Origin: an uncultured Corynebacterium sp.
Lineage (GTDB): Bacteria; Actinomycetota; Actinomycetes; Mycobacteriales; Mycobacteriaceae
Reading direction: 5' to 3'
Length of the DNA stretch: 64,000 nt
Assembly: GCF_946222835.1 (NCBI RefSeq)
Contig: NZ_CAMIHD010000010.1
Span: 24,672 to 88,671 of the forward strand
Shown: in pieces, positions 24,605-33,210 of the stretch
Position numbering within the stretch: the first letter of the stretch is position 1
Layout of the letters: each line of letters starts with the position of its first letter
The notes under the pieces: model-generated
Databases searched by the model: none
Seen by the model: the letters and a program-made list of their open reading frames with translations, nothing else
Told to the model about the DNA's origin: nothing
Made by a program: the position numbers and the translations under genes

Positions 24605-25450
24605 ATGGCACGGCATTCAAATGGGAAAAATACCTTCGCAGTAGCGGGATGGGTTATTGCATTGGCTATTATCGCAATTCTGGCCATCATCGCCTTGGTA
24701 GCATTCCTCTTGCGAGGTACAGACAACGCCGATGGAGACAACACCACTGCTCCCGCTGCTGTTGAAAGCAGCGGCGAGACTACACTGGAGGAGACCACGG
24801 AAGCGACCTCCAGTGTTCCCGCTTCCGCCGCGCCTGCCGGCTCTTCTTCTCCACAGAGTTCCGCGCCAACTCCCAGTTCCGCTGCAACTCCCCAGCCCGA
24901 CCTAACCATGGCTGCAAATACCCTACTGCTTTTGGATACCTCTTCCTCAATGGCTCCCATCTATGGTCCTGTCTCTCAGGCTTTGGGCACCACCGCGGCT
25001 GGCCTAGCCGCGGACGGTGGCGCTGTGTCCTTGTGGAATTATTCTTCGCCTATCTCTGAGACTGCAACGGTTGGCTACCGTCAGAACTTGGGCTTTGGTG
25101 ATGGCAATGCAGTTTCCGGCACACTCGGCGGCTTTGGTACCGGCGGTGTTCCGCAAACGCGCAGCGCTGTGGTTGCGGCTGTAGCGAACGCCGCCGACCA
25201 AGCTGCAGGTAGCGGCGATAAAGCGCGCGTTCTCGTGGTAACTACGGGTACCGAGCAAGACATGGACGATGCTGAATTTACGGCTGCGCTAAAGGACGTC
25301 GCCGCGAAGGACGTTTCCCTCAGTGTCGTGCACGTAGGTGAAGGCAACGTGGATGCGGCTCTAAAGTCCGCAGCCGATAGCTTCGACACGGTTGACTCAG
25401 CGGACGAAGCCAACCTTACTAGCGCTATTAATAGGGCCGCAGGCCTCTAA
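24605..25450 (+). CDS. Membrane-anchored von Willebrand factor A domain protein
   Basis: A 281-residue protein starting at ATG 24605 (MARHSNGKNTFAVAGW). One membrane helix spans about residues 12-36. A Thr/Ser/Ala/Pro-rich extracellular linker (residues 40-100) follows, then a vWA domain (residues 102-281) with an intact metal site: DTSSS in LLLLDTSSSMAPIYG, a Thr in the second loop and an Asp further on. vWA domains bind partner proteins or matrix. The partner is unknown and there is no neighbouring AAA ATPase. A hairpin terminator follows. Confidence 0.8.
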   Translation: MARHSNGKNTFAVAGWVIALAIIAILAIIALVAFLLRGTDNADGDNTTAPAAVESSGETTLEETTEATSSVPASAAPAGSSSPQSSAPTPSSAATPQPDLTMAANTLLLLDTSSSMAPIYGPVSQALGTTAAGLAADGGAVSLWNYSSPISETATVGYRQNLGFGDGNAVSGTLGGFGTGGVPQTRSAVVAAVANAADQAAGSGDKARVLVVTTGTEQDMDDAEFTAALKDVAAKDVSLSVVHVGEGNVDAALKSAADSFDTVDSADEANLTSAINRAAGL

Positions 25451-25472
25451 TAGACAACTGCTTCTTTCCTGT

Positions 25473-25507
25473 GGCACCGGATAATTTCGTTCGGTGCCAT
25501 TGCTTTT
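25473..25507 (+). terminator. Terminator after vWA gene
   Basis: GGCACCG at 25473-25479 pairs with CGGTGCC at 25492-25498, followed by ATTGCTTTTATCTT. Confidence 0.7.
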
Positions 25508-25667
25508 ATCTTCATTAAGGTAACGAGAATTAGCTACAGGCGGCCCTTAAACGACCTAGCCAGCCGGAAAATCCAGATTGAAGGGCCCTGGGCGTGAGCC
25601 TAGCGACACGAATGATAGGTACTTCCTAGAGCTTGCCTAGCGAATACTCGTTGTTTAGCAATTAAAA

Positions 25668-25707
25668 ATCCACCCTACTTCCCCGTGAGCTGGGAAGTAG
25701 GGTGGAT
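25668..25707 (-). terminator. Terminator of the minus-strand MerR gene
   Basis: Sixteen-base perfect arms (ATCCACCCTACTTCCC and its complement) have an eight-base loop. On the minus strand the stem is followed by TTTTTAATTG, so it terminates the regulator gene at 25723. Confidence 0.9.
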
Positions 25708-25722
25708 ACTGATGTTCGGAGT

Positions 25723-26286
25723 CTAGGAGCTCTTACGCTTGCGACGAGCAGCCAGCTCGTCGAGCCCGACAACGTTGTCCTCGGCGAATTCTTCTATGCG
25801 CTCCGAGGGGAAAGAGGAAATCGTGCCGGACAGTTCCTTCAAGATGCCCGGAACTGCAATGCCGAAGACGCCTTGGCCGCCGGCAAGCAGGTCAATTACC
25901 TCGTCATTGGAACGGCACTCATAAACGGTGGTGCCATCGGAAACGAGGGTAAGTTCCGCCAAATCATTGACGCCACGGTCTCGCAAAGACTCAACGGCCA
26001 AACGAATATTTTGCAGGGAAATGCCGGTATCCAGCAGGCGCTTCACAATCTTGAGCACCAAAACATCCTTGAAGGAATACAGGCGCTGGGAACCAGAACC
26101 ACGTGCCGTACGAATGGACGGATTGACCAAGTTAGTGCGTGCCCAATAGTCCAGCTGGCGATAAGTAATGCCGGCAACCTGGCAGGCAATAGGCACGCGG
26201 TAGCCCACTTCCTCGTCAGGTCCGACGTCGAAAAGTGATTCCTGTACGTAGGTGGATTCAGACTGAGGGTCCTCGATAATGCTCAC
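25723..26286 (-). CDS. MerR family regulator, Rv1828-like
   Basis: A protein of 187 residues from GTG 26286 (VSIIEDPQSESTYVQESLFDVG). The MerR winged-helix domain occupies about residues 28-100 (VGYRVPIACQVAGITYRQLDYWARTNLVNPSIRTARGSGSQRLYSF). The C-terminal part is an unusual compact effector or dimer domain rather than a metal-binding loop, and no cysteine cluster is seen. It matches the regulator that follows the GarA and DUF151 genes in mycobacteria (Rv1828). Target genes are not known to me. It ends the odhI-ftsR-nuclease block, about 150 bases after the nuclease gene. Confidence 0.88.
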   Translation of the reverse strand: MSIIEDPQSESTYVQESLFDVGPDEEVGYRVPIACQVAGITYRQLDYWARTNLVNPSIRTARGSGSQRLYSFKDVLVLKIVKRLLDTGISLQNIRLAVESLRDRGVNDLAELTLVSDGTTVYECRSNDEVIDLLAGGQGVFGIAVPGILKELSGTISSFPSERIEEFAEDNVVGLDELAARRKRKSS

Positions 26287-26432
26287 GTAATTACTCCAAT
26301 GGGGTTTGTTGGAAGTTCTAAAGATCAATTAAAAGCCAAGCGCATACGCCCGTCAAGCGCTGCCTGCTCAACTTTCAAGTACAACTTTAGACTTCTCAAA
26401 CCACATTGTCACCATTAGTCACACGCGTGTCA

Positions 26433-27026
26433 TTAACTTTTTTCTTCATCATCTCCCGAAAGGAAATCCTTATCTTCCATTCCCAAAGACCTCATCATCG
26501 CCTCGAAATCAGCATCTGCCTGTACATTCCCCGATGCTGACGTAGAAGACTCCCCATTTTCGCTGCTATTTTCCGAAGCACCTTCAAAAGGGGTAGAAAT
26601 TTCCAAGTCGAAGTATTCCTTCAGGTCCGCGCCGCTGGCATAGACGGATACCTGAGCAAGAAGGTCCGCTTCAGCTGAAATAGGGACGTTGAAGTATTCG
26701 GAGACAGCCAGGGCGTCACTTAACCGTGAGTCATATACCTCACCGTTTGGCGCCTTGATGTCTACCATGAACGTTCCCTGGTAATGGTTGGCGATTTCGA
26801 TTGACTCAACCCCGCCAGTTCCCTCCAGGACTTCGCAGATCAGATCCTGCGAGTTGGGACGGTTGGGTTGGTGACCATCCAAAACGGCGGCCAATTGCAT
26901 ACCCTCAATGGGGGAAATCCACACTGGGATGAGGCGGTTTTCTTCCGGCCACCGCAACAAGGCACACACGTCGTCTTCGGGGCCGACTTGGTGGATACCG
27001 TGGAACTCTAGGGTTACATCACTCAT
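26433..27026 (-). CDS. Bifunctional nuclease family protein (DUF151)
   Basis: A protein of 197 residues starting at ATG 27026, which has a GGGAGAGTGG ribosome site upstream; a GTG three codons earlier is also possible. The BFN/DUF151 domain spans about residues 1-135 (VTLEFHGIHQVGPEDDVCALLRWPEENRLIPVWISPIEGMQLAAVLDG; ESIEIANHYQGTFMVDIKAPNG; LSDALAVSEYFNVPI). Plant and bacterial members have RNase and DNase activity. An acidic, serine-rich tail follows. It lies between the two MerR genes, the order conserved in actinobacteria. Confidence 0.88.
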   Translation of the reverse strand: MSDVTLEFHGIHQVGPEDDVCALLRWPEENRLIPVWISPIEGMQLAAVLDGHQPNRPNSQDLICEVLEGTGGVESIEIANHYQGTFMVDIKAPNGEVYDSRLSDALAVSEYFNVPISAEADLLAQVSVYASGADLKEYFDLEISTPFEGASENSSENGESSTSASGNVQADADFEAMMRSLGMEDKDFLSGDDEEKS

Positions 27027-27064
27027 AGGTACCACTCTCCCACAAAGACGGGAACTCGTGTGTA

Positions 27065-27811
27065 TTAGGCGTGGTATTCATCCCGCAGATCTGATTTCAC
27101 CAGCGTCGCATGCAAAGACACCACTAGAGCGGTCATTTGCTGGGATATTTCTTCCGCCTTTTGATGCGCGGTATCAGACTTGGAGTGCGCCACCGGTGCG
27201 GCCGCTTGGGAAATCAGGTCGGCCTGCCGGCGCGCATTATTGCGCAAAGACTTTAGCTCACGGGCACCGAAACCAAATGCCTTTAGCGCCACAGCGGCTG
27301 AAACAATGGCCACATCATCGGTATTAAAAAAGCCGGCTGGATCTGGGCCAATGAGCCCGTATTTGACCAAGGATGCGACGTCTTCTTCACTAGCGCCAGC
27401 TTGCGTGGCCACCTCTAGATCGGTCAAACGCGTAACTACAGGGGCTTTAAACTGCTGTGGAGAAAGTAGCGTTTCTGCATTTCCCGCAGAAACAATGGCA
27501 GTGACTTGGCCGGAATCCATGGCTTCTAGCTGCTCACGGATAACCTTCAGCGGCGTATAGTTATCGCGCTGAGTGGTGAGAATGTAGCGCAGTCGATCCA
27601 CATCTTCTTGGGTGAAACGGCGATAGCCCGAAGCCGTACGCTGCGGACTAATGAGCCCTTCGGATTCAAGGAAGCGGATCTTAGACACCGTGACGTCCGG
27701 GAATTGCTGATTCAGCGTCTCCAAAACCACGCCAATGGACATGGTCTTAGGCTTTTTAGCTTTAGGGCTGGTGCGGCGTACTGCTGCTGCCGAAGAATCT
27801 GCTGCGCTCAC
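27065..27811 (-). CDS. ftsR: MerR-type transcriptional activator FtsR
   Basis: A 248-residue MerR regulator. A basic, disordered N-terminus (residues 1-22) is followed by the DNA-binding domain (MSIGVVLETLNQQFPDVTVSKIRFLESEGLISPQRTASGYRRFTQEDVDRLRYIL) and a long C-terminal helical domain. In C. glutamicum the protein at this position (Cg1631) was shown to activate ftsZ and was named FtsR; the gene order odhI-ftsR-DUF151-merR is the same here, which supports the name. No cysteine-based sensor site is seen. Confidence 0.9.
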   Translation of the reverse strand: MSAADSSAAAVRRTSPKAKKPKTMSIGVVLETLNQQFPDVTVSKIRFLESEGLISPQRTASGYRRFTQEDVDRLRYILTTQRDNYTPLKVIREQLEAMDSGQVTAIVSAGNAETLLSPQQFKAPVVTRLTDLEVATQAGASEEDVASLVKYGLIGPDPAGFFNTDDVAIVSAAVALKAFGFGARELKSLRNNARRQADLISQAAAPVAHSKSDTAHQKAEEISQQMTALVVSLHATLVKSDLRDEYHA

Positions 27812-27909
27812 TATGTCTATCTCTTAAGGGTACTGAATTTTCTTATCGTGCCATAAGTAGACTACACCGCCCCTCCTAGAAAGGAAGCGCGGCTGTTCTA
27901 CTACTAGGA

Positions 27910-28344
27910 TTAGCTCTGGTTAGCAATGAAAACCAAACGGAACTTGCCAATTTGGATTTCATCTCCCACCTCGAGCACCTGAGAATTGCGCGGCTCGCGA
28001 TTAACGTAGGTTCCGTTGAGGGATCCCACGTCAACTACCTCAAACTTGCCGTCATCATTCTTGCGGAACTCCGCGTGACGGCGGGATACCGTAACGTCAT
28101 CGAGGAAGATGTCCGCCTCGGGGTGACGGCCAGCGGTCGTGGTCGCCTGATCCAGCAAGAAGCGGGCGCCCGCATTCGGGCCACGCTTGACTACTAGAAG
28201 AGCCTGACCCTCTGCAAGGTTATCGGTGCCGGCAACGGCAGCCTCATTGCCATTCGCGCCGTTTTCCATCTCCTTGAGCAGGTCTGCGCGGAATACAGAT
28301 GTGGTCTCCACCTGTGGTTCCGGGGTTCCGGTGTTCTCGCTCAT
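27910..28344 (-). CDS. odhI: FHA-domain regulator OdhI (GarA)
   Basis: A 144-residue phospho-switch protein. In its unphosphorylated form it binds and inhibits the E1 component of 2-oxoglutarate dehydrogenase; phosphorylation by PknG and related kinases at the N-terminal ETTSVFRADLL motif relieves this. Thr14 and Thr15 are both present at the expected positions. The FHA domain (about residues 50-140) has GRHPEADIFLDDVTVSRRHAEF and LNGTYVN, the phosphothreonine-binding residues. It controls flux between the citric acid cycle and glutamate. It lies between secA2 and ftsR. Confidence 0.97.
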   Translation of the reverse strand: MSENTGTPEPQVETTSVFRADLLKEMENGANGNEAAVAGTDNLAEGQALLVVKRGPNAGARFLLDQATTTAGRHPEADIFLDDVTVSRRHAEFRKNDDGKFEVVDVGSLNGTYVNREPRNSQVLEVGDEIQIGKFRLVFIANQS

Positions 28345-28429
28345 TGTTACCTCCGGGGATTAGTTACGAGTTACTTATAACAATACTAGCGACTCATTTG
28401 AGTCTGTGACCTTTTCGCGGGGAATTATT

Positions 28430-30721
28430 TCACCGGAAAATATTTCCGATGCCGCTCAGCACGGAATTTCCCTTGCCCGCAAGGGGGTTATCAGAAACCA
28501 TATAGGTCCACGTAGCACTCGGGCGGGCTAATCCGGCGTCATCCAGGTGTGCCCCTGCGACGTCGATAAGCACTGCGCGGAAAGTTTCCACAGACTTGTC
28601 GACGGCCCGCTGGGCCAGGTCCTTAAACTCCCTTACCGCAATACGGTGGTACTCATCGATCGGCGTCTCGCGGGCAATGGCGCGCAGGTGGATCGACTCG
28701 CGCACATCGTCCATAAGCTCTAGGTGATCTGCCCACGCCAGATCCAAGTGGTAGAGCATGATTTCGCGTGCGGCCTTGACGCGAGCTTTTTCCGGAACTT
28801 CCGCAAGCTCTGCCGCACGTTCTGGGGCTCGTTGGGAAAGCTCCTGCCACGCTTGATCTGTATCTAATAACTTGGCGCGCCGCTCATCAATGATAATGCG
28901 TTGATCGGCTAATAGCTGGTTATACTTCCACGTTTGGGCGTGAATTTCGAGCAATTGTCCTTCGGTAACGCGCTGACAGTGCGCGATAAAGTCACTCACG
29001 CGTTTGGATTCAATCCGCCCATCGTCGGCCGGTTGAGCGCGCACGACCTCGCCGTCACCGCCCTGTTGAACCACGTCATCTTCTAGGGAGACAAAGAATA
29101 AGGAAAGGCCGGGATCTCCCTGACGGCCGGCACGGCCACGCAGCTGATTATCCAGGCGGGCGGTGCGGTGCCGCGAGGTACCGATCACCGCTAGGCCGCC
29201 AAGCTCCGCAACTGCGTCATGGTCGGCCTCGCTAGCGCCTCCCAACTTGATATCGGTGCCGCGTCCGGCCATCTGGGTAGAGACAGTGACGCGGCCAATA
29301 TCGCCGGCCTCGGCAACAATCTGCGCCTCCTGCTCATCATTTTTGGCGTTGAGCACATTGACCTCAATGCCGCGTTCGCGCAGAGCATCTGCCAGATCTT
29401 CCGACTCAGCAACATCTTGCGTGCCCACCAAGATAGGCTGTCCCGTAGCGTGGATTGTGGCAATTTCTTCCACGATAGCTGCGGATTTGTCATCGACCGT
29501 GGCGTAAATGCGGTCTTGCTCATCAAAGCGCTGCAACGGCTTGTTGCGATCGATTACTGATACATGCAGACCGTAGAACTGACGCAGCTGATCGGTGGCC
29601 TCCACCGCGGTGCCCGTCATACCGCACACCAGTGGATAGCGCCGCATGAGTTCTTGCAGCGTGATGGTGTCGAGGATACGCCCGCCCTCGGATACCTCTA
29701 GGCCTTCCTTGGCCTCTACAGCCGCCTGGAGCCCATCGGGCCAGCGTTGCAGGTCGGCGACGCGCCCCCGGGAGGCGTCGATAAGCTGCAGCTTGCCATC
29801 GGCCACTATGTAATGGATATCTCGAATCAACAAGGCCTTCGCATGCAGAGCAAGGTTGACTTTGACCAAAATAGTGCCGATATTCTCTTCGGAATACAGC
29901 GAATCAATACCTAATTCTTGCTCAACACGGCGTGCACCGGCTTCCGTCAGTTGCACGGTGCGGCCATCCTCTGAGATGGAGTAGTCCAACTTCTCTCGCT
30001 GGCGCGAAACCACATTGGTGATATGGCCCGTGGGGGCTTCACCGGGCCGATTTCCGGCCAGCACCAGTGGTACGAGGGCCTCATCTACCAGCACGGAATC
30101 GGCTTCATCTACCAACGCGACGTCACCGGCAGCCTGTACTGTTTGGGACCGGTCGGTGATCTGGTTATCCCGCAACAGATCAAAACCCAGCTCGTTGACC
30201 GGAGCGTAGATGATATCTTGCGCGTAGGCTGCGCGGCGCTCATCCGGTGTCATGTCCTCCGTCACTGAAGCAACGCTCAGGCCAAAAAACTCCACTACGG
30301 GGCGCATCCACTCGGCGTCACGGGCGGCGAGGTAGTTATTAACAGTGACTACATGGACCCGCTTTCCGGTCAGCGCAAAGCCGGTGGCAGCCATGGCACC
30401 CACCAGGGTCTTGCCTTCACCAGTTGCCATCTGGATGACGTCTCCGGTGAGTAGTCGCAAGGCCGCTTGGGACTGCACATTGAAGGGGGCCATGCCCAAA
30501 GTGCGCTCACACGCCACCGCCAAGGCCGCGAGGAACTTAGCTTTGTCCGCTACCTCGCCGCCCCGCACGGCATCGCGTGCGGCTTGGGTTACAGCTGCGT
30601 CATCCTGCTGGCTCAGGCTGCGGGCAGCTTCGTCTGCTGACCCCACGATGGCCTTGGATTTCTTATCATTACGCTCGCTTTGCGAGCCCATCGCTTTCCA
30701 GAACCAATCAAACGCGCCCAT
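28430..30721 (-). CDS. secA2: Accessory Sec ATPase SecA2
   Basis: A 763-residue ATPase of the accessory Sec pathway that powers export of a small set of proteins through SecYEG. Walker A is MATGEGKT (about residues 98-105). The DEAD-like motif (ALVDEADSVLVDEAL), the preprotein cross-linking region and motif VI (QLRGRAGRQGDPG) follow. It is shorter than SecA1 and lacks the C-terminal zinc-binding tail, as expected for SecA2. It heads the minus-strand block with odhI and ftsR, as in M. tuberculosis. No accessory substrate gene is adjacent. Confidence 0.94.
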   Translation of the reverse strand: MGAFDWFWKAMGSQSERNDKKSKAIVGSADEAARSLSQQDDAAVTQAARDAVRGGEVADKAKFLAALAVACERTLGMAPFNVQSQAALRLLTGDVIQMATGEGKTLVGAMAATGFALTGKRVHVVTVNNYLAARDAEWMRPVVEFFGLSVASVTEDMTPDERRAAYAQDIIYAPVNELGFDLLRDNQITDRSQTVQAAGDVALVDEADSVLVDEALVPLVLAGNRPGEAPTGHITNVVSRQREKLDYSISEDGRTVQLTEAGARRVEQELGIDSLYSEENIGTILVKVNLALHAKALLIRDIHYIVADGKLQLIDASRGRVADLQRWPDGLQAAVEAKEGLEVSEGGRILDTITLQELMRRYPLVCGMTGTAVEATDQLRQFYGLHVSVIDRNKPLQRFDEQDRIYATVDDKSAAIVEEIATIHATGQPILVGTQDVAESEDLADALRERGIEVNVLNAKNDEQEAQIVAEAGDIGRVTVSTQMAGRGTDIKLGGASEADHDAVAELGGLAVIGTSRHRTARLDNQLRGRAGRQGDPGLSLFFVSLEDDVVQQGGDGEVVRAQPADDGRIESKRVSDFIAHCQRVTEGQLLEIHAQTWKYNQLLADQRIIIDERRAKLLDTDQAWQELSQRAPERAAELAEVPEKARVKAAREIMLYHLDLAWADHLELMDDVRESIHLRAIARETPIDEYHRIAVREFKDLAQRAVDKSVETFRAVLIDVAGAHLDDAGLARPSATWTYMVSDNPLAGKGNSVLSGIGNIFR

Positions 30722-30808
30722 ACCTCATCCTCCTTAATTGGATTGCTCCTAACGACTGTAGTCAACCTGGTATGGCTTGCGGTTAAAAGGCCCGTTATTC
30801 TAGTTCTC

Positions 30809-31960
30809 ATGCAATCTGTCAATGTAAAGCTGCCTTCGAGCCGGGGTACTGAGATGGCTGGAACCATCGACTTCCCGGATTCTCCCCCGATCGCCTACGC
30901 CATCTTTGCCCATTGCTTCGCCGGCTCCCGCCACACTCCCGGTGCCGCCCGCACCGCGAAACAGCTCACAGAGTTTGGCATTGCCACCTTGCGTTTTGAT
31001 TTTCCCGGCCTTGGTCAGTCCGCCGGCGAATTTGGCGATACTACTTTTAGCCAAAACGTAGACGATATCCATGCAGCTGCTGCTTGGCTCACGGAGCATT
31101 ACTCAGCCCCGCAATTGCTAATGGGACACTCGCTGGGCGGCGCAGCCGCCTTGAAGGCAGCCACCACGATGAAATCGCTCAAGGCGGTAGCCACCATCGG
31201 TGCGCCTTTTGATCCGGCGCACTCCGTGCTGCACTACGCGGATAAGATCGGCGAGGTCGATGCCAACGGCGAGGTGGAAGTTATCCTCGGCGGCCGCGGC
31301 CTTATCATCTCCCGCAAGTTCCTGGAGGACCTGGCGGATACTAATCCCGAGGAATACCTGCCCAAACTCCGCAAACCGCTGATGGTTCTGCACTCCCCCA
31401 TTGACCAGACCGTGGGCATTGATAACGCGCAGAATATCTTCCTACTCACCCGTTACCCCAAGTCCTTGGTCTCGCTGGATAAGACTGATCACCTGCTTAC
31501 CAAGCAGGGTACCGCCGCCCGCGCTGCGGATCTCATCGGTGCATGGGCCGAACAGTTCATCGTTCCCGATTACCAGCCGGAAGAAGTAGGCACTGACGCC
31601 GCCGTTGCGCAGCCAGCCACCGGCACCAAATTCGGCGTGGTCGTGCGCCACAATGACCATAGCCTCAGCGCCGACCGCACTAAAAAGAACGGCGGCAAGG
31701 GCAAGGGTTTTACCGCCGAGGGCCTTCTTATGTCTGCCCTCGCCGCGGCGTCGACCCAAGCTATCAAGGAGGCTGGCAAAAAGCTCGCGCTTGACGACGT
31801 CCATGTAAGCATCACCCAAACCGGCCCTGCCAGCTTCGAGCGCCGTATCGAGCTAGTTGGCAGCCTCTCTGCCGCGGAAGAATCCACGCTACGCTCTGCG
31901 GCGAAGGATACTGACGTCGAGCGCATGCTCGGCAACGTCACCATCGTGGACGCAAACTAA
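30809..31960 (+). CDS. Alpha/beta hydrolase fused to an OsmC-like domain
   Basis: A protein of 383 residues from ATG 30809 (MQSVNVKLPSSRGTEM). Residues 1-250 are an alpha/beta hydrolase with oxyanion region AIFAHCFAGSRHT, nucleophile elbow GHSLGGAAAL and a terminal His in KTDHLLT. Residues about 265-383 are an OsmC/Ohr-like domain (VVVRHNDHSLSADRT; FTAEGLLMSALAAASTQAI). Known fusions of this kind keep two redox cysteines in the OsmC part; here the positions read AAASTQA and AKDTDVERM, so both are lost. Peroxidase activity is therefore unlikely. Its stop overlaps the start of the YchJ gene. Confidence 0.87.
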   Translation: MQSVNVKLPSSRGTEMAGTIDFPDSPPIAYAIFAHCFAGSRHTPGAARTAKQLTEFGIATLRFDFPGLGQSAGEFGDTTFSQNVDDIHAAAAWLTEHYSAPQLLMGHSLGGAAALKAATTMKSLKAVATIGAPFDPAHSVLHYADKIGEVDANGEVEVILGGRGLIISRKFLEDLADTNPEEYLPKLRKPLMVLHSPIDQTVGIDNAQNIFLLTRYPKSLVSLDKTDHLLTKQGTAARAADLIGAWAEQFIVPDYQPEEVGTDAAVAQPATGTKFGVVVRHNDHSLSADRTKKNGGKGKGFTAEGLLMSALAAASTQAIKEAGKKLALDDVHVSITQTGPASFERRIELVGSLSAAEESTLRSAAKDTDVERMLGNVTIVDAN

Positions 31961-32349
31961 TGCCTGCTTATGATTCCTCGCGCCGCTGTCCGTGTGGCAC
32001 CGGCCTTTCCTACGGCGAGTGCTGCGGCAAGTACCATGCCGGTAACAATGCACCCACCGCAGAAGCGCTCATGCGCTCCCGGTTTAGCGCTTTTGTTACC
32101 GGCGACGAGGAGTACTTGCTGCGCACGTGGGATCCTGTCACTCGCCCAGAGGCCCTCGACTTGGCTGATTCCCCAGTTAGGTTCTACCGGCTAGATATTT
32201 TAGACACTCAGGACGGTGGATTGCTGGATGATTCCGGTGTGGTGGAATTTGCAGCCTTTTATAAAGGTGCCGCCGTAGGCTCGCAGCGCGAGCGTTCCTC
32301 ATTTCGCCGTGTACGCGGTGCTTGGGTGTACTCCAGCGGCGAGTTTTAG
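31960..32349 (+). CDS. YchJ family (UPF0225) SEC-C motif protein
   Basis: A 129-residue protein with an N-terminal zinc-binding SEC-C motif (CPCGTGLSYGECCGKYH, residues 10-26) and the YchJ core of the NTF2-like fold (ALMRSRFSAFVTGDEEYLLRTWDPVTRP; VVEFAAFYKG; ERSSFRRVRGAWVYSSG). The function is unknown; SEC-C motifs bind zinc and often sit in SecA or chaperone-like proteins. It starts inside the stop of the hydrolase/OsmC gene (TAATG), so the two are translationally coupled. Confidence 0.88.
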   Translation: MPAYDSSRRCPCGTGLSYGECCGKYHAGNNAPTAEALMRSRFSAFVTGDEEYLLRTWDPVTRPEALDLADSPVRFYRLDILDTQDGGLLDDSGVVEFAAFYKGAAVGSQRERSSFRRVRGAWVYSSGEF

Positions 32350-32420
32350 TGCAGGTTACACCCCAGATTTCACAGTAGAATCCTACTGATGTAATCTAGA
32401 CAAGTCGCACAGTTCGACGG

Positions 32421-32494
32421 CGGGCTATGGCGCAGTTTGGTAGCGCACTACACTGGGGGTGTAGGGGTCGCAGGTTCAAATCCTGTTAGCCCGA
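32421..32494 (+). tRNA. tRNA-Pro, anticodon GGG
   Basis: The acceptor arm CGGGCTA pairs with TAGCCCG. The D arm is GCGC...GCGC. The anticodon arm is CTACA-CTGGGGG-TGTAG, giving anticodon GGG at positions 34-36. The T arm is GCAGG-TTCAAAT-CCTGT, and the discriminator base is A. The CCA end is not encoded (CAA follows). It reads proline codons CCC and CCU. Confidence 0.95.
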
Positions 32495-32504
32495 CAAAAT
32501 TTTA

Positions 32505-32536
32505 GCCGGCACCTTCACGGTGCCGGCCTTTCTTAT
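32505..32536 (+). terminator. Terminator after tRNA-Pro
   Basis: GCCGGCACC at 32505-32513 pairs with GGTGCCGGC at 32519-32527, followed by CTTTCTTATT. Confidence 0.88.
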
Positions 32537-32546
32537 TCTGCCAGTC

Positions 32547-33119
32547 TTATACTGCGAGCAAAATCGCGATTCCCAGCAAAATAAGCACCACTGGGAACAG
32601 GACACTCTCCCACTTCTCCAGGGCCTCGGCGATTCCTGGTCGCGTCGCCACAAAACGCGCCGCCCAAACAAGTGGGGCTACAAGCACAAGGAAAGCCGCA
32701 CAATACACCGCTACTCCGGCTGGCGTAGAGGTAGTAAAAACGGGCACGTACACACCGATATTGTCCCCGCCATTGGCAAAAGTGACTCCGGCTACCGCCA
32801 GCGTGCTTAGCTTTGTGCCGGAAATATCCTCATCGTCGTCTTCACCTCGGAATGCTTGCCACGCCGCCCACAGGCCCAATAACAACGGGATGAGGCCAAA
32901 GTAGCGAATGAGATCGGTCGGTATAACGGCGTTGAAGCCCAATCCGACAACGGAAGAGGCCACCAGTATGCCAAGGAAACCGAGATACTGGCCCATCAGT
33001 ATCGCGGCAGTTGTGCCCTTGCGCCCAGCACCGCGGGCGAAAAAGAGGGACAACACTACAATGTCATCGATATTGGTGGCCACAAATAGCCCAGCGGCCG
33101 CTGCGAGAGTAGTAAGCAC
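32547..33119 (-). CDS. CadD family cation/cadmium resistance transporter
   Basis: A 190-residue membrane protein with five to six helices. ATNIDDIVVLSLFFARG at the N-terminus and FANGGDNIGVYVPVF in the middle are the repeated acidic motifs of the CadD group, which confers cadmium resistance in staphylococci. An acidic loop (FRGEDDDEDISGT) separates the two halves. No CadC-type regulator is adjacent. It is divergent from an ABC transporter gene, sharing an intergenic region of about 90 bases that holds a palindromic site. Confidence 0.85.
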   Translation of the reverse strand: MLTTLAAAAGLFVATNIDDIVVLSLFFARGAGRKGTTAAILMGQYLGFLGILVASSVVGLGFNAVIPTDLIRYFGLIPLLLGLWAAWQAFRGEDDDEDISGTKLSTLAVAGVTFANGGDNIGVYVPVFTTSTPAGVAVYCAAFLVLVAPLVWAARFVATRPGIAEALEKWESVLFPVVLILLGIAILLAV

Positions 33120-33137
33120 TCACCCAGCCTATCGCGC

Positions 33138-33167
33138 CATGACACTTGTCATGAAAATTTCATGACA
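33138..33167. promoter_or_regulatory. Palindromic site with three TGTCATG/CATGACA half-sites
   Basis: CATGACA (33138-33144), TGTCATGA (33147-33154) and TCATGACA (33160-33167) form two overlapping inverted repeats 44 bases before the ABC-transporter start. The arrangement fits cooperative binding by a dimeric regulator. The response regulator encoded at 36103 is the obvious candidate, since such systems often control their own operon. The site could equally serve the divergent CadD gene. Confidence 0.6.
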
Positions 33168-33210
33168 GATCCTATTCACCATTCTGGCTGGCCCCGGATA
33201 CTTTTCAGGT

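Noticed and set aside
25723..26286. HspR or metal-sensing MerR regulator
   Set aside because: No metal-binding cysteines and no chaperone genes nearby; the neighbours match the Rv1828 locus.
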